From Candidatus Omnitrophota bacterium (lineage in GTDB: Bacteria > Omnitrophota > Gorgyraeia > Zapsychrales > Zapsychraceae), in contig JACRHP010000016.1 in NCBI GenBank assembly GCA_016212005.1, forward strand, positions 1 to 61,626: a stretch of DNA of 61,626 nucleotides. The letters run 5' to 3'. Positions 51,520 through 60,561 of the stretch are shown one piece after another. The translations under genes were made by a program, and so were the position numbers. The notes beneath the pieces were generated by a model. The model saw nothing but the letters and a program-made list of their open reading frames with translations. It did not search any database and was not told the DNA's origin. The first letter of the stretch is position 1. Every line of letters begins with the position of its first letter.

Positions 51520-53637
51520 TTATTGATAGAATTTCTTTTTTTCATCCTGCAATTTCATCAAATATGCCGCCGGACGGAAACGTTCCGCCTGGAATTTGTC
51601 CCGCAGCCGGTTCAGTTCAGCGACGATTGGCGCGAGCCCGATGGTATCCGCGTAACGCAGCAATCCGCCGTGAAAGGCCGGGAACCCGGTACCGAAAATC
51701 ATCCCCACGTCAATGGCGCCGGGCGCGTCCACGATCCCTTCTTCCAGGCAGCGCGCCGCTTCGTTGATCATTAGATACAGCATGCGCCTTAGAGCCTCTT
51801 CGTTGTCGGAGGCGGCACCGTCACCTGGTTTTGTCCCCGCAGTGACCGCGGGGTTCGGGACATGTTGCCCCTGGTACAGATAAAATCCTTTCCCGGATTT
51901 TTTCCCGAGAAACCCCCGGGCGCAGACTTTTTCAAAAATGTCGACGGGTTTAAACCGTTCTCCCAATCCTTTCTCAAGGATGTGCAGGACCTTGCTGCCC
52001 ACATCAAGTCCGACTTCATCGGTGAGCGTGAACGGCCCCATCGGCATGCCGAAATCGGTCATGATCTTGTCAACGGCGACGATCGAAAGCCCCTCTTCCA
52101 AAAGCCGTCCGGCCTCGTTGATGTATCCGAGTAAAATACGGTTGACCACGAATCCGCAGGAATCCTTGACGACGATCGGTGTCTTGCCCAGCCGCTTGAC
52201 CAGCGTCAGAGTGCTCGCCAGTGTTTCTTTGCTGGTGTGTGCCGTTGTGATGATCTCAACGAGCGGCATCTTGTGGACGGGGTTAAAAAAATGCAGGCCG
52301 ATCACTTTCGCCGGGTCCTTCGTTTCTTTGGCCATTTCGGTAACGGATAAGGCCGAGGTATTGGTCGCCAAAATCGTTTGTGGGCCAACGGCGGCGCTCA
52401 ATTCACGAAAAACCTTACGCTTAACTTCCATATTTTCAACAACCGCCTCGATCACGATGTCGGCATTGGTAAAGCCGCTGTAATCGAGGGTCGTGGTGAT
52501 CTTGTCCATTTTGACGACCGCTTCATGCGGCTTCATGCGGCGTTTTTTCACGGCGTCACGGTAAAGTTTGGCCGCCGAGCGCACACCGAGGGCGAGCGCG
52601 TCGTAATTGATATCTTTCAAGCGTACCCAAATGTCCGAATAGCTCAACAGCTGGGCGATGCCTCCACCCATGACTCCGGCGCCGAGCACGCCGCATTTTT
52701 CGATTCTGGCGGGCGAAACACCTTCCACGGTGAGCTTGCGGCATTGTTCGGAAATGTAGAAAACGTGGATGAGATTTTTGGAGATCGCGGTCGTGGCCAG
52801 TTCGCCGAATCCCCGCGCCTCTGCCTCAAGACCTTTGGTCCGGTCCAGGTAGAAATTTTTTTTGATAACGGCAATGGCTTGGAGCGGTGCCGGATAAAAT
52901 CCTTTGGTATTTTTCAGGACGGACTGGACGGAACGCCGGAAGATGAGCCATTGGCCTAAAAAGGATGTTTCGAGGAAGGCGGGAAGACCTCTTGCTTTAC
53001 GGCGCGCGTATTTATTGGAGATGATGCGCCCCTTAAGGATATCTTCGATAAATTCATTGAGAGAACGGTCTAATCCGTTCTGTGGTGCCAGTCGGTCCAC
53101 CAAACCTAAGCGCAGCGCTTTCTTAGCGTCAACAGGTTTGCCGGTGAGGATCATTGTCATGGCCTCGGGTAGACCAATCAACCGCGGCAGCCGGTACGTC
53201 CCGCCGAACGCGGGAAAGATGCCGAGGTTGACTTCCGGTAAACCGATACGGACTTTTTCGTTGAAGGTCGCCAGGCGGTATTGGCACGCCAGCGCCAGCT
53301 CACAGCCGCCGCCGAGCGCGACCCCGTCGATCACGGCGATGGTGGGTACGGGCAAATCTTCAAGTTTATTGAGGATCCCCTGCCCGGCCTTGGCTTTTTG
53401 CCGGCCTTCTTCGGGTTGAGTGATCCCTTCGATCTCCTTGATATCCGCCCCGGCGATGAAGACGTCTTTTTTCTTGCTGGCGATCACCAGCGCTTTGAGG
53501 TGAGGTTTGCGGCGTGCTTCCTCCAGCGCGGCAGCGAGCTCCTTCAAAATTTCGGCGGAAAGAAGGTTGACCTTCGAATCTTTCTGGTCGAATTCGATGA
53601 AGCCGGTGTTGTTGTTTTCGTGATAGGTAATGGACAT
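51520..53637 (-). CDS. Enoyl-CoA hydratase / 3-hydroxyacyl-CoA dehydrogenase (FadJ-like)
   Basis: A 705-residue bifunctional beta-oxidation protein. The N-terminal crotonase domain has 'GGGCELALACQYRLA' and 'GLPEVNLGIFPAFGG' with the two catalytic Glu positions. The dehydrogenase half starts with the Rossmann 'GVLGAGVMGGGIAQ', then 'GLHFFNPVHKMPLVEII' with the catalytic His, and a second C-terminal helical domain ('PGAIDVGMIFGTGFPAFHGG'). It pairs with the thiolase encoded upstream (53746), from which a foldback repeat separates it. Confidence 0.93.
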   Translation of the reverse strand: MSITYHENNNTGFIEFDQKDSKVNLLSAEILKELAAALEEARRKPHLKALVIASKKKDVFIAGADIKEIEGITQPEEGRQKAKAGQGILNKLEDLPVPTIAVIDGVALGGGCELALACQYRLATFNEKVRIGLPEVNLGIFPAFGGTYRLPRLIGLPEAMTMILTGKPVDAKKALRLGLVDRLAPQNGLDRSLNEFIEDILKGRIISNKYARRKARGLPAFLETSFLGQWLIFRRSVQSVLKNTKGFYPAPLQAIAVIKKNFYLDRTKGLEAEARGFGELATTAISKNLIHVFYISEQCRKLTVEGVSPARIEKCGVLGAGVMGGGIAQLLSYSDIWVRLKDINYDALALGVRSAAKLYRDAVKKRRMKPHEAVVKMDKITTTLDYSGFTNADIVIEAVVENMEVKRKVFRELSAAVGPQTILATNTSALSVTEMAKETKDPAKVIGLHFFNPVHKMPLVEIITTAHTSKETLASTLTLVKRLGKTPIVVKDSCGFVVNRILLGYINEAGRLLEEGLSIVAVDKIMTDFGMPMGPFTLTDEVGLDVGSKVLHILEKGLGERFKPVDIFEKVCARGFLGKKSGKGFYLYQGQHVPNPAVTAGTKPGDGAASDNEEALRRMLYLMINEAARCLEEGIVDAPGAIDVGMIFGTGFPAFHGGLLRYADTIGLAPIVAELNRLRDKFQAERFRPAAYLMKLQDEKKKFYQ

Positions 53638-53661
53638 ATGTGTAATGAACTTGGCGTGATT

Positions 53662-53735
53662 AGTAACCAGTCACCAGTCCCCAGTTACCAGAAGCATGTT
53701 TTTTCTGGTTACTGGAGACTGGTTTCTGGTTACTA
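53662..53735. repeat. Foldback repeat, 7-bp unit (GTAACCA type)
   Basis: GTAACCA, GTCACCA, GTCCCCA, GTTACCA, a T-rich spacer, then TGGTTAC, TGGAGAC, TGGTTTC, TGGTTAC. It ends 11 bp from the thiolase stop at 53746. Confidence 0.9.
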
Positions 53736-53745
53736 CATTTCTTTT

Positions 53746-55020
53746 TTATCTCTCCAGTATCACCGCTGCCCCTTGGCCACCGCCGACGCACAGCGAAATG
53801 AGTCCCGTATTGAGGTTGTGGCGATTCATGTGCTTGAGCATGGTGAGGATCAGACGCGCGCCGGTCGTCCCAACCGGGTGCCCGAGGGCAATGGCGCCTC
53901 CGTTGACGTTAAGGATGTTGCGGTCGATCGCGCCGGTGTATCCCTCATAGCCGAATTCTTTGGCGAAGGCCGCAGAGTCCAGCGCCTTGAGACAGGCCAA
54001 AACCTGGGTGGCAAACGCTTCATTGATTTCGATGGCTTGAATATCTTGAAGGCGCATGCCCGCTTTTTTTAAAACCTGCGGGATGGCGTGCGCCGGGCCG
54101 ATACCCATCCGGTGCGGTTCCACGCCGACAAAGGCGTATGCTTTGATAAAACCCAGCGGTTTTAAATTCAATTCTTTTGCTTTCTGTTCGCTGGCGATGA
54201 GCAATGCCGCGGCCCCGTCAGTAACCTGGCTGGAGTTACCCACGGTCACAGTCCCGGAACGCCGGTCGAAGTAAGGTTTTAATTTGGCCAGGGCTTCGAG
54301 CCTTTGTCCTTCGCGCGGACCGTTATCGTGCTCGACGGCCGATCTGTATTTGGGCGGCGGGATGACCGGAACGATCTCTTCGCGCAAAAGCGTTTTTCCA
54401 CGGAGGGCGCGCAAATGGCTTTCCAGCGCGAAGGCGTCCTGCTCTTCGCGGGTGATACCGAATTCTTTGGCCAAAACCTCGGCGGTCAAACCCATGATCA
54501 TTCCGCAAACGGGGTCCGTTAATCCCATTTCCAATCCGACGCGTGGTTTAAGGTAGGCCGGCCTGATTTGACTTAAGGTTTGTAATTTTTGCGGGAATGT
54601 TTTTGCCCGGGAAAGATTTGTCAGTATCTCTTTGAGCTCTTTGGAAAGGTAAAACGGGATATTGCTCATTGATTCGGTTCCCCCGGCGATGTAGCAACTC
54701 CCTTGTTCCAATTGGATCTTCATCGCGGCCTGCACCGCCGCTTCGATGCCGGAGGCGCAGTTGCGGTGCACCGTGTAGGCCGGCACGGTCTTGGGGATAC
54801 CGCTTAAAAGGGAGATCACCCGCGCGATGTTGGCGGCGTCCGCCGGCTGGCTGACGTTACCGAAAATGACTTCGTCGATTTGCCTGGGGGCAATGCCGGT
54901 GCGTTCCAAAAGTTCTCGCGTAGCAATACGACCCAGCTCCTGGGCGTCGAGATCTTTGAACTCCGTGCCCATTTTGCAGAAGGGAGTGCGGATGCCTTCT
55001 ATGATGGCAATGCGTTCCAT
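53746..55020 (-). CDS. Acetyl-CoA acyltransferase (thiolase, FadI-like)
   Basis: A 424-residue thiolase with the acyl-carrying Cys in 'HRNCASGIEAAVQ', 'GGTESMSNIP', the His motif 'NVNGGAIALGHPVGTTGA' and the C-terminal Cys in 'SLCVGGGQGAA'. It cleaves 3-ketoacyl-CoA for the adjacent FadJ-like protein. The length is somewhat over that of simple thiolases and matches FadI-type trifunctional partners. No good Shine-Dalgarno is visible before the ATG. Confidence 0.93.
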   Translation of the reverse strand: MERIAIIEGIRTPFCKMGTEFKDLDAQELGRIATRELLERTGIAPRQIDEVIFGNVSQPADAANIARVISLLSGIPKTVPAYTVHRNCASGIEAAVQAAMKIQLEQGSCYIAGGTESMSNIPFYLSKELKEILTNLSRAKTFPQKLQTLSQIRPAYLKPRVGLEMGLTDPVCGMIMGLTAEVLAKEFGITREEQDAFALESHLRALRGKTLLREEIVPVIPPPKYRSAVEHDNGPREGQRLEALAKLKPYFDRRSGTVTVGNSSQVTDGAAALLIASEQKAKELNLKPLGFIKAYAFVGVEPHRMGIGPAHAIPQVLKKAGMRLQDIQAIEINEAFATQVLACLKALDSAAFAKEFGYEGYTGAIDRNILNVNGGAIALGHPVGTTGARLILTMLKHMNRHNLNTGLISLCVGGGQGAAVILER

Positions 55021-55045
55021 TTAAAATTCCTGAATATTCATGTTG

Positions 55046-55120
55046 GGGTCAAGTAGCAAGGGTCAGGGGTCAAGGAGGGTCAAGGTTTTTCCTTGTTCCT
55101 TGACCCATGCCCCATGCCCC
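55046..55120. repeat. Foldback repeat, 7-bp unit (GTCAAGG type)
   Basis: GTCAAGT, AGCAAGG, GTCAGGG, GTCAAGG and AGGGTCAAGG are followed by a T-run and CCTTG, TTCCTTGACCC, ATGCCCC, ATGCCCC. It ends 3 bp from the stop of the CapK-like gene at 55124. Confidence 0.83.
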
Positions 55121-55123
55121 TTT

Positions 55124-56608
55124 TTATTCTTTAGGTCTTCTATCCACGATCCTCTTCTCTTTATTCGCCGTTTCCAGTTCCAGACGTTTGACGAGTTCGG
55201 CGCGCGGGACCCAGTGGATCGCGTTAGGCGCCAGCTCCGTCGCTAGAAGTAATTTCTTGCGCAACTGGTTTTCCGCCTCCTGCTGGTCCGCGCCAGGCCG
55301 GGCGCATAGATAAATAATCACTTCGTCGACATCGAACGGGTCGTCGTTTTTCTTCTTGATCTCCACCTGCCATTCGTCGACGGTCTCGATCTCCGAAAAG
55401 ATCGTGTCAAAATGGCTAAGGTTAACAAGCGCTCCCTTGATCTTGGACAAATGCAGATTCTTGATATCCGACAAGCGCGTGATGTCGCTGGATATCCGCG
55501 GGACCGTCGAGCCGCAGTGAGGACAGGGGTCATAAGAGATACCGCCCTTTACAAAATCGCCGGTGCGGTAGCGGATAACCGCGCTGGCGCGCGCGTCGAT
55601 GGCCGTATAGACCAGCTCGCCGTCTTCGCCTTCTTTCCTGACTTCACCGGTTTTGGGATCAACGACCTCAAAGACTTCTTTGTCCGGATAAAGATGATAG
55701 CCACTGGAACCTTGCGGTCCCGCCGGGCATTCAGCCCACGCCGAGCGGGCTTCCGTGAACCCGTAGGTCCCGAAGACCGCGACGTCTTTGGCCCCCATCG
55801 CCGCCAGCAGCTCGACGACTTTTGCTTTGAACGCCGGCGTGACGCGCGCGGCGCCCAGGACCACTTTTCGGATAAAATGGAAGTCGCATTTTTTTTCAAC
55901 GGCCTCGCGCAGGACGTGATAGATATAGCTGGGGACGCCCAGCACGACGGCCGGTTTCATCTTCTGGATGACCGCGATGTTGCCTTCGGTGCCCATGACC
56001 TTGCCCCCGCCGGTACTCAAGGCCAGCCGGTGCGAGGACAAAGCGCCGAAGACCACTTGCCAGAACGCGAGGTGCGGCGCGTACGGAAAGGTGCTGACAA
56101 TGTTATCCATGGGCTTGATCCGGAAGACATCCAGCATGCGGCCGCCGGAGACGCAGAGATTCCGGATATCGTAGCTGCTGTACATAAATGGCACCGGACG
56201 ATTGGTCGTGCCGGTCGTAAAGGTCATAAAGCTGGGTTTAAATTCCGCCATAAGTTTGTCCTCAACGGCCACCTGTCCACGCAAGGCCGCGGTCAGCGCC
56301 AAAGACGCCAGTTTGACCGGCGCCCAGGCGGCGCGGATCTTTTCCTTGTCGGGCTGGAGGATGAATTCGCGGAACCGTTCCCCGTCCGGCGGACTGGCGA
56401 TGAAATCCACCTTGGAAGTGAACGGGACGCGGCGCAGGTCCGCGACGGTGCGGATATCTTTGGGGTTGATCTTGTTCTGGTCGAAGAGGCGCCGGTACCA
56501 GGGACTGAATGGATAGAGATACCGGTTAATGAAAGAATGGAGTTTTTGATCCTGCAATTCCAGGATTTTTTTTTGCGGCAAGCGCGCTATCAGTCCCCAG
56601 GGGTCCAT
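55124..56608 (-). CDS. CapK/PaaK-like adenylate-forming ligase
   Basis: A 494-residue protein of the phenylacetate-CoA ligase superfamily. It has the phosphate-binding 'TFTTGTTNRPVPF', adenine-site 'GTYGFTEARSAW', the hinge-region 'RYRTGDF' and a C-terminal AMP-binding_C-like domain. A 'CPHCGSTVPRISS' cysteine pair is also present, as in many of these ligases. Given the neighbouring thiolase and FadJ-like genes it may activate a carboxylic acid to its CoA ester. Substrate is unknown. Confidence 0.82.
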   Translation of the reverse strand: MDPWGLIARLPQKKILELQDQKLHSFINRYLYPFSPWYRRLFDQNKINPKDIRTVADLRRVPFTSKVDFIASPPDGERFREFILQPDKEKIRAAWAPVKLASLALTAALRGQVAVEDKLMAEFKPSFMTFTTGTTNRPVPFMYSSYDIRNLCVSGGRMLDVFRIKPMDNIVSTFPYAPHLAFWQVVFGALSSHRLALSTGGGKVMGTEGNIAVIQKMKPAVVLGVPSYIYHVLREAVEKKCDFHFIRKVVLGAARVTPAFKAKVVELLAAMGAKDVAVFGTYGFTEARSAWAECPAGPQGSSGYHLYPDKEVFEVVDPKTGEVRKEGEDGELVYTAIDARASAVIRYRTGDFVKGGISYDPCPHCGSTVPRISSDITRLSDIKNLHLSKIKGALVNLSHFDTIFSEIETVDEWQVEIKKKNDDPFDVDEVIIYLCARPGADQQEAENQLRKKLLLATELAPNAIHWVPRAELVKRLELETANKEKRIVDRRPKE

Positions 56609-56728
56609 AGTATTATTTTAATCGTCGGCGGGTCTTCCCGCTCGACCGACTCTTCGCGTCACCCGCCTTGCATTGTAAACGAATTATGTTCACATTATAC
56701 CTGATGGATTGTATTCGACAACGAAAAA

Positions 56729-57514
56729 TCAGGATGTTTTAAGGCAGAGCGCGTCGTCTTCCTGCAGATACGTGAGCGGCCGGGACAGTTTGCCGGCGGC
56801 TTCTTTGTCCAGGACAAAGGTCAGCCGGCCTCCGGTCGGATTGACCTGGGCGGCGGGACACGGGTAATTGTCTTCGAGGATTTTTTGGATGATACCGGCC
56901 TTGGTCACGCCCAGGACGAGGACGACCACGTTGCTCGCGCTGTTGATGACCGGCAAGGAAAGGCTGACGCGGTCGGTCTTCAGATGCGGCAGCGACACGG
57001 GCATAACCGCGATGTCGGGGTCCCGCGTCTGTTGTTCCATCCCCGGGAAAAGCGAGGCCGTATGACCATCCTCTCCTATCCCCAAGAGGATCAGGTCAAA
57101 GCGCGGTAACGGCTTATGTTGGTCGGCAAAATGGTCCATGAGGATATTTTTGTATTCCTCTGCCGCGACGGCCGCGTTTTTCCCGTTGGTCGGGACCGGG
57201 TGGACGTTTTGCGGCGGGATATGGATGTAATCCAGCAGGTTGCTTTTGATCATGCGGAAATTACTGTCTTTATCATTGGCCGGGACGAAACGTTCGTCTC
57301 CCGGGAAAAGGTGCGTCCTCTGCCACAGGCCGTAATTTTCCAGCGCGCAAAGCCGGCAGTAAAATTCAGCCGGCGTGCGCCCGCCGGAGAGCGCGACGTT
57401 AAAGAGCTGGTGGTCGACCACGGCCCACTGGGCGATCTCCTGCCATTTTTTCAGCAGGTAATTCGCCGCGGCGTACGGACTTTCGAAAATGAGGACTTTA
57501 GCTTGTGCGGCCAT
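56729..57514 (-). CDS. pgl: 6-phosphogluconolactonase
   Basis: A 261-residue Pgl/NagB-fold protein with 'VALSGGRTPAEFYCRL', 'FPGDERFVPANDKDSNFRM' and 'LGIGEDGHTASLFPG', the signature of DevB-type 6-phosphogluconolactonases. It opens the lactone of 6-phosphogluconate in the oxidative pentose phosphate pathway. Glucose-6-phosphate dehydrogenase is not in the window. Transaldolase and transketolase lie upstream, so this is a pentose-phosphate gene group. Confidence 0.9.
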   Translation of the reverse strand: MAAQAKVLIFESPYAAANYLLKKWQEIAQWAVVDHQLFNVALSGGRTPAEFYCRLCALENYGLWQRTHLFPGDERFVPANDKDSNFRMIKSNLLDYIHIPPQNVHPVPTNGKNAAVAAEEYKNILMDHFADQHKPLPRFDLILLGIGEDGHTASLFPGMEQQTRDPDIAVMPVSLPHLKTDRVSLSLPVINSASNVVVLVLGVTKAGIIQKILEDNYPCPAAQVNPTGGRLTFVLDKEAAGKLSRPLTYLQEDDALCLKTS

Positions 57515-57550
57515 AATTGTTTTCGTTGGCCAGCCCTTTCAACATAACGC

Positions 57551-58219
57551 TTATGATTTTAACTCCTTGATGATCTCGCTTCGCCATTCATCAAAGAATT
57601 TTTCCAATTCTTTAAGTTTAACCGGTTCCAGGAGTAATAACATGTCGGGAGAATCCGCGTTGAAGGTATGGATGCGTTCAAACGCCACCCCCAGCCAATA
57701 CAGATCAAAGCCGGGGTCTTTGCGGATGGCCGCTTCCATGAGCGGCTTTTTCCGGAAATGCCCTTTTTGGATCAAGAAATATACGTCAATAAAATCTCTC
57801 AGGGTCGCCCGGGCGAATAACGCCAGGAGTTTGTTTGACGCGATGTCCGTCAAGTCATCGACCTTTAAACGGGGATAATCGGGAAACTCTTTCGTGGGTT
57901 CGAAACGAAACGTTGAATCTAAAGCTAAATGGATGAGGGTGGTTTGTCCTTTAAGCGAGACAATCAATTCCACGAAGGAATGAAATGATCTCTGACGCTT
58001 GCATTCAAACCCTTGGGCGGCCAGATGCTTTTCAAGTTGATGGCTGAAAGGATCAATGATCTCCTCTACGGAAGTAAAAAAATCGAGGTCATTGCTTTGC
58101 CTGTGCTTTAAATAAAAATAGGCCAGAGCGGTGCCGCCGGTTAAATAAAGCTGGTCACTGTCTTTGACTTCACCGAAATGGCGGAGGATTTTCTCCTGGA
58201 CCGGATTAATAACTTTCAA
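57551..58219 (-). CDS. AbiEii/DUF1814-family nucleotidyltransferase (putative toxin)
   Basis: A 222-residue protein with 'LYLTGGTALAYFYLKHRQS' and 'NDLDFFTSVEE', the G-G-T...D-x-D nucleotidyltransferase core, plus 'ATLRDFIDVYFLIQ'. It starts with TTG, supported by GGGAGG eight bases upstream, and this start lies 14 bp inside the preceding gene. Family role is nucleotide transfer to RNA. It is wedged between pentose-phosphate genes. Confidence 0.78.
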   Translation of the reverse strand: MKVINPVQEKILRHFGEVKDSDQLYLTGGTALAYFYLKHRQSNDLDFFTSVEEIIDPFSHQLEKHLAAQGFECKRQRSFHSFVELIVSLKGQTTLIHLALDSTFRFEPTKEFPDYPRLKVDDLTDIASNKLLALFARATLRDFIDVYFLIQKGHFRKKPLMEAAIRKDPGFDLYWLGVAFERIHTFNADSPDMLLLLEPVKLKELEKFFDEWRSEIIKELKS

Positions 58220-58451
58220 TGAAATCCTCCCAAAATGTCCGCACTTCCCGGGGAAAGAACCGTTTGATCTTTAAAAACACTTGCCGGAACCGTTTAAAAT
58301 CAACCGCGGTTAAAAGGGCTTTGACATCTTCCATCCTTCCCCGGGTTAATACCTGCTGCACATACAGCTCCAGGTCCGCGGTATTGGCCAGATCTAAAGA
58401 AGCGTTGTCCTTAAGAAACCAAAATAATTTTTTATCAGGCAAGATATTCAT
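58206..58451 (-). CDS. 81-aa unrecognised partner of the nucleotidyltransferase
   Basis: An 81-residue protein, helical and moderately charged ('LELYVQQVLTRGRMEDVKAL', 'FKRFRQVFLKIKRFFPREVR'). It is not AbiEi: too short and without a winged helix I can recognise. Its 14-bp overlap with the downstream nucleotidyltransferase gene repeats the geometry of the two AbiE-like pairs and the MNT-HEPN pair, so it is probably the antitoxin-position gene. Function not assigned. Confidence 0.6.
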   Translation of the reverse strand: MNILPDKKLFWFLKDNASLDLANTADLELYVQQVLTRGRMEDVKALLTAVDFKRFRQVFLKIKRFFPREVRTFWEDFIESY

Positions 58452-58496
58452 TGGGTATGTTCTCCGACAGGCTATAACCCATCCATCTGCCAGCCA

Positions 58497-59609
58497 TTAC
58501 CGATTGACCAACGCAGTTGCCTTTTTTTCGATCGCATTAAGCAGCGCTTCGAAGGCGTCTTCAAAGGCCTTGACGCCGTCGCGCAAAAGGCCCTGGCAGA
58601 CCGAGTCAATGTCGATCCCCAGAGACCTTAATTGGGACAGGATTCTTGCGGCGTCGCCGGAGGCTGCCCCGAAGGCTTCCTGGACTTTTCCGTGGTCTAG
58701 AAACGCCAGCAATGTTTTCTCTGGAATCGTGTTCACCGTCGGGCGGGCGATCAGTTCCGTGACGTATTTGATGTCGCTGTATTGGGGGTTTTTGGTGCTG
58801 GTCGATCCCCACAGGACGCGTTGCATGTTCGCGCCCTGCGCGGCGAGCGCTTTGTAAACGGAAGAATTGACGAATTGGTGGTAACGCTCGAAAATGATAC
58901 GGCAATTGGCGACGGCGGCTTTCCCTTTTAAGGGTTGCAGGCTCTTGGCGTCCGCGTGTTTTTCGAGAAGATCATCGATTAACGTATCGACGCGGCTGAC
59001 AAAAACGCTGGCCACGGAATGGACTGTAGGGACACTTCCCTTTTTCTTTAGCAAACGCGTGAGGCCCGCGAAGTAAGCTTCCGCGGTGCGTTCGTATTGT
59101 TTGAGGGAGAAGATCAGCGTCGTGTTGACGTTGACGCCGTTGGCAGTGAGCTCTTCAACGACCTTGAACCCTTCCGGGGTCGCCGGGACCTTGATCATCA
59201 GATTGGGCCGGCCGACCGCTTTGAACAACCGCAGGCCTTCGGTGATCTGTTCTGCGGTTTTATGCGCGATCTTGGGATTGACCTCCAGGCTCACGTAACC
59301 ATCCAGCCCTTTGGTCGCCGCGTAGACCTGCTGGAACTGGTCCGCGGCGTCCTGGATGTCGGCAATAGTCAGCGCGTCGTAAATATCAAAAGTGGATTTT
59401 CCCTTTCCTTTGAGCTGGACGATTTTGGCATCGTAATCATTGCCGGAGCTGATCGCCTGGTTGAAGATCGACGGGTTTGAAGTCATGCCGCGCAACCCTT
59501 GCGCGATCAACTCTTTCAATTTGCCGCTTTCGAGCAATGGCCGGCTGATATAATCCAGCCACGCGCTTTGTCCGTAATCGGCCAACTGTTGAATGGTCGT
59601 TTTCTTCAT
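58497..59609 (-). CDS. tal: Transaldolase
   Basis: A 370-residue transaldolase with 'GMTSNPSIF', the Schiff-base Lys in 'NLMIKVPATPEGFKVVEEL' and 'VNTTLIFSLKQYE', the order seen in the long TalB-like class. It moves dihydroxyacetone units between sugar phosphates. The ATG at 59609 starts the family N-terminus ('TTIQQLADYGQSAWLDYI'); longer readings lie inside the transketolase gene. It starts 4 bp after that gene's stop codon. Confidence 0.93.
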   Translation of the reverse strand: MKKTTIQQLADYGQSAWLDYISRPLLESGKLKELIAQGLRGMTSNPSIFNQAISSGNDYDAKIVQLKGKGKSTFDIYDALTIADIQDAADQFQQVYAATKGLDGYVSLEVNPKIAHKTAEQITEGLRLFKAVGRPNLMIKVPATPEGFKVVEELTANGVNVNTTLIFSLKQYERTAEAYFAGLTRLLKKKGSVPTVHSVASVFVSRVDTLIDDLLEKHADAKSLQPLKGKAAVANCRIIFERYHQFVNSSVYKALAAQGANMQRVLWGSTSTKNPQYSDIKYVTELIARPTVNTIPEKTLLAFLDHGKVQEAFGAASGDAARILSQLRSLGIDIDSVCQGLLRDGVKAFEDAFEALLNAIEKKATALVNR

Positions 59610-59613
59610 CAGA

Positions 59614-60561
59614 TTATTTTCGCTTTCGTTTGATCGCTTTTTTTGCCGCTTCCACGATGTCGACGTCTTTGAGATGGTAGGCTTTAAGTAATTCCTGCGG
59701 GGACCCGGATTCGCCAAAGGTGTCGCGCACCGCCACCATTTCCATTGGAACAGGGCAGTTTTTCACGAGGACTTCGGCGATGGCGCTGCCTAATCCTCCG
59801 TTAACCTGGTGCTCTTCGGCGCTGACGATGGCGCCGGTTTCTTTGGCGCAGCGGACGACCATGTCTTCATCGACGGGTTTGATGGTGTGCATGTTCACGA
59901 CCCTGGCGCTGATCTTTTCTTTTTGGAGGACCTCCGCCGCCTGCAACCCTTCTGAAACCATCGTGCCGCAGCCGATAATCGTCACATCTTTTCCTTCGCG
60001 CAGGACGTTGGCCTTTCCGATTTTAAATGGATCAGATTCTTTGGTCAAAACCGGAAGCGGCGCGCGGCTGGTGCGCAGGTACATCGGCCCCTCGGCCTCG
60101 GCGATAGCGCGGGTGGCTTTTTGCGCCTCGATGGTGTCCACCGGACAAATGACGACCATGTTGGGCAATACGCGCATGAGCGCCAGGTCTTCCAGGCATT
60201 GCGCGGACGCCCCGTCTTCGCCGACGGTCAGGCCGGCATGAGAACAGATGACTTTTACGTTGCAGTTGTTGTAGCACAGGTCCATCCGCAGCATATCATA
60301 CGCGCGGTTGGTCAAGAAAACGGCGAAGGAATTGATGAAGGGAATGAATCCCATCAGGCTTAATCCCGCGGCGGTGCCGACCATGTCCTGCTCGGCGATC
60401 CCCATCGAGAAAAAGCGGTCAGGATATGCTTTTTTGAAATATTCCGCGCGCGTGGCGTCTTCCAGGTCGGCGGAAACAACGACAATGCGCTCGTTGGTCT
60501 TGCCGAGCCTGACGAGCTCTTCGCCGAATCCATCACGCGTGGCGATCATTGTTGTGCTCAT
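59614..60561 (-). CDS. Transketolase, C-terminal subunit
   Basis: A 315-residue split-transketolase subunit with the pyrimidine-binding and C-terminal domains: 'RFFSMGIAEQDMVGTAAGL' carries the catalytic Glu of the TPP ring site, and 'GCGTMVSEGLQAAEVL' opens the final domain. It overlaps the N-terminal subunit gene by ATGA. The two-subunit form is common in archaea and many anaerobic bacteria. Confidence 0.93.
   Translation of the reverse strand: MSTTMIATRDGFGEELVRLGKTNERIVVVSADLEDATRAEYFKKAYPDRFFSMGIAEQDMVGTAAGLSLMGFIPFINSFAVFLTNRAYDMLRMDLCYNNCNVKVICSHAGLTVGEDGASAQCLEDLALMRVLPNMVVICPVDTIEAQKATRAIAEAEGPMYLRTSRAPLPVLTKESDPFKIGKANVLREGKDVTIIGCGTMVSEGLQAAEVLQKEKISARVVNMHTIKPVDEDMVVRCAKETGAIVSAEEHQVNGGLGSAIAEVLVKNCPVPMEMVAVRDTFGESGSPQELLKAYHLKDVDIVEAAKKAIKRKRK

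Noticed and set aside
55412-56704. 430-aa plus-strand open frame
   Set aside because: It lies antisense to the CapK-like ligase in the strong GC-biased codon pattern; the product shows no motif and no ribosome-binding site, while the minus-strand gene has clear family signatures.
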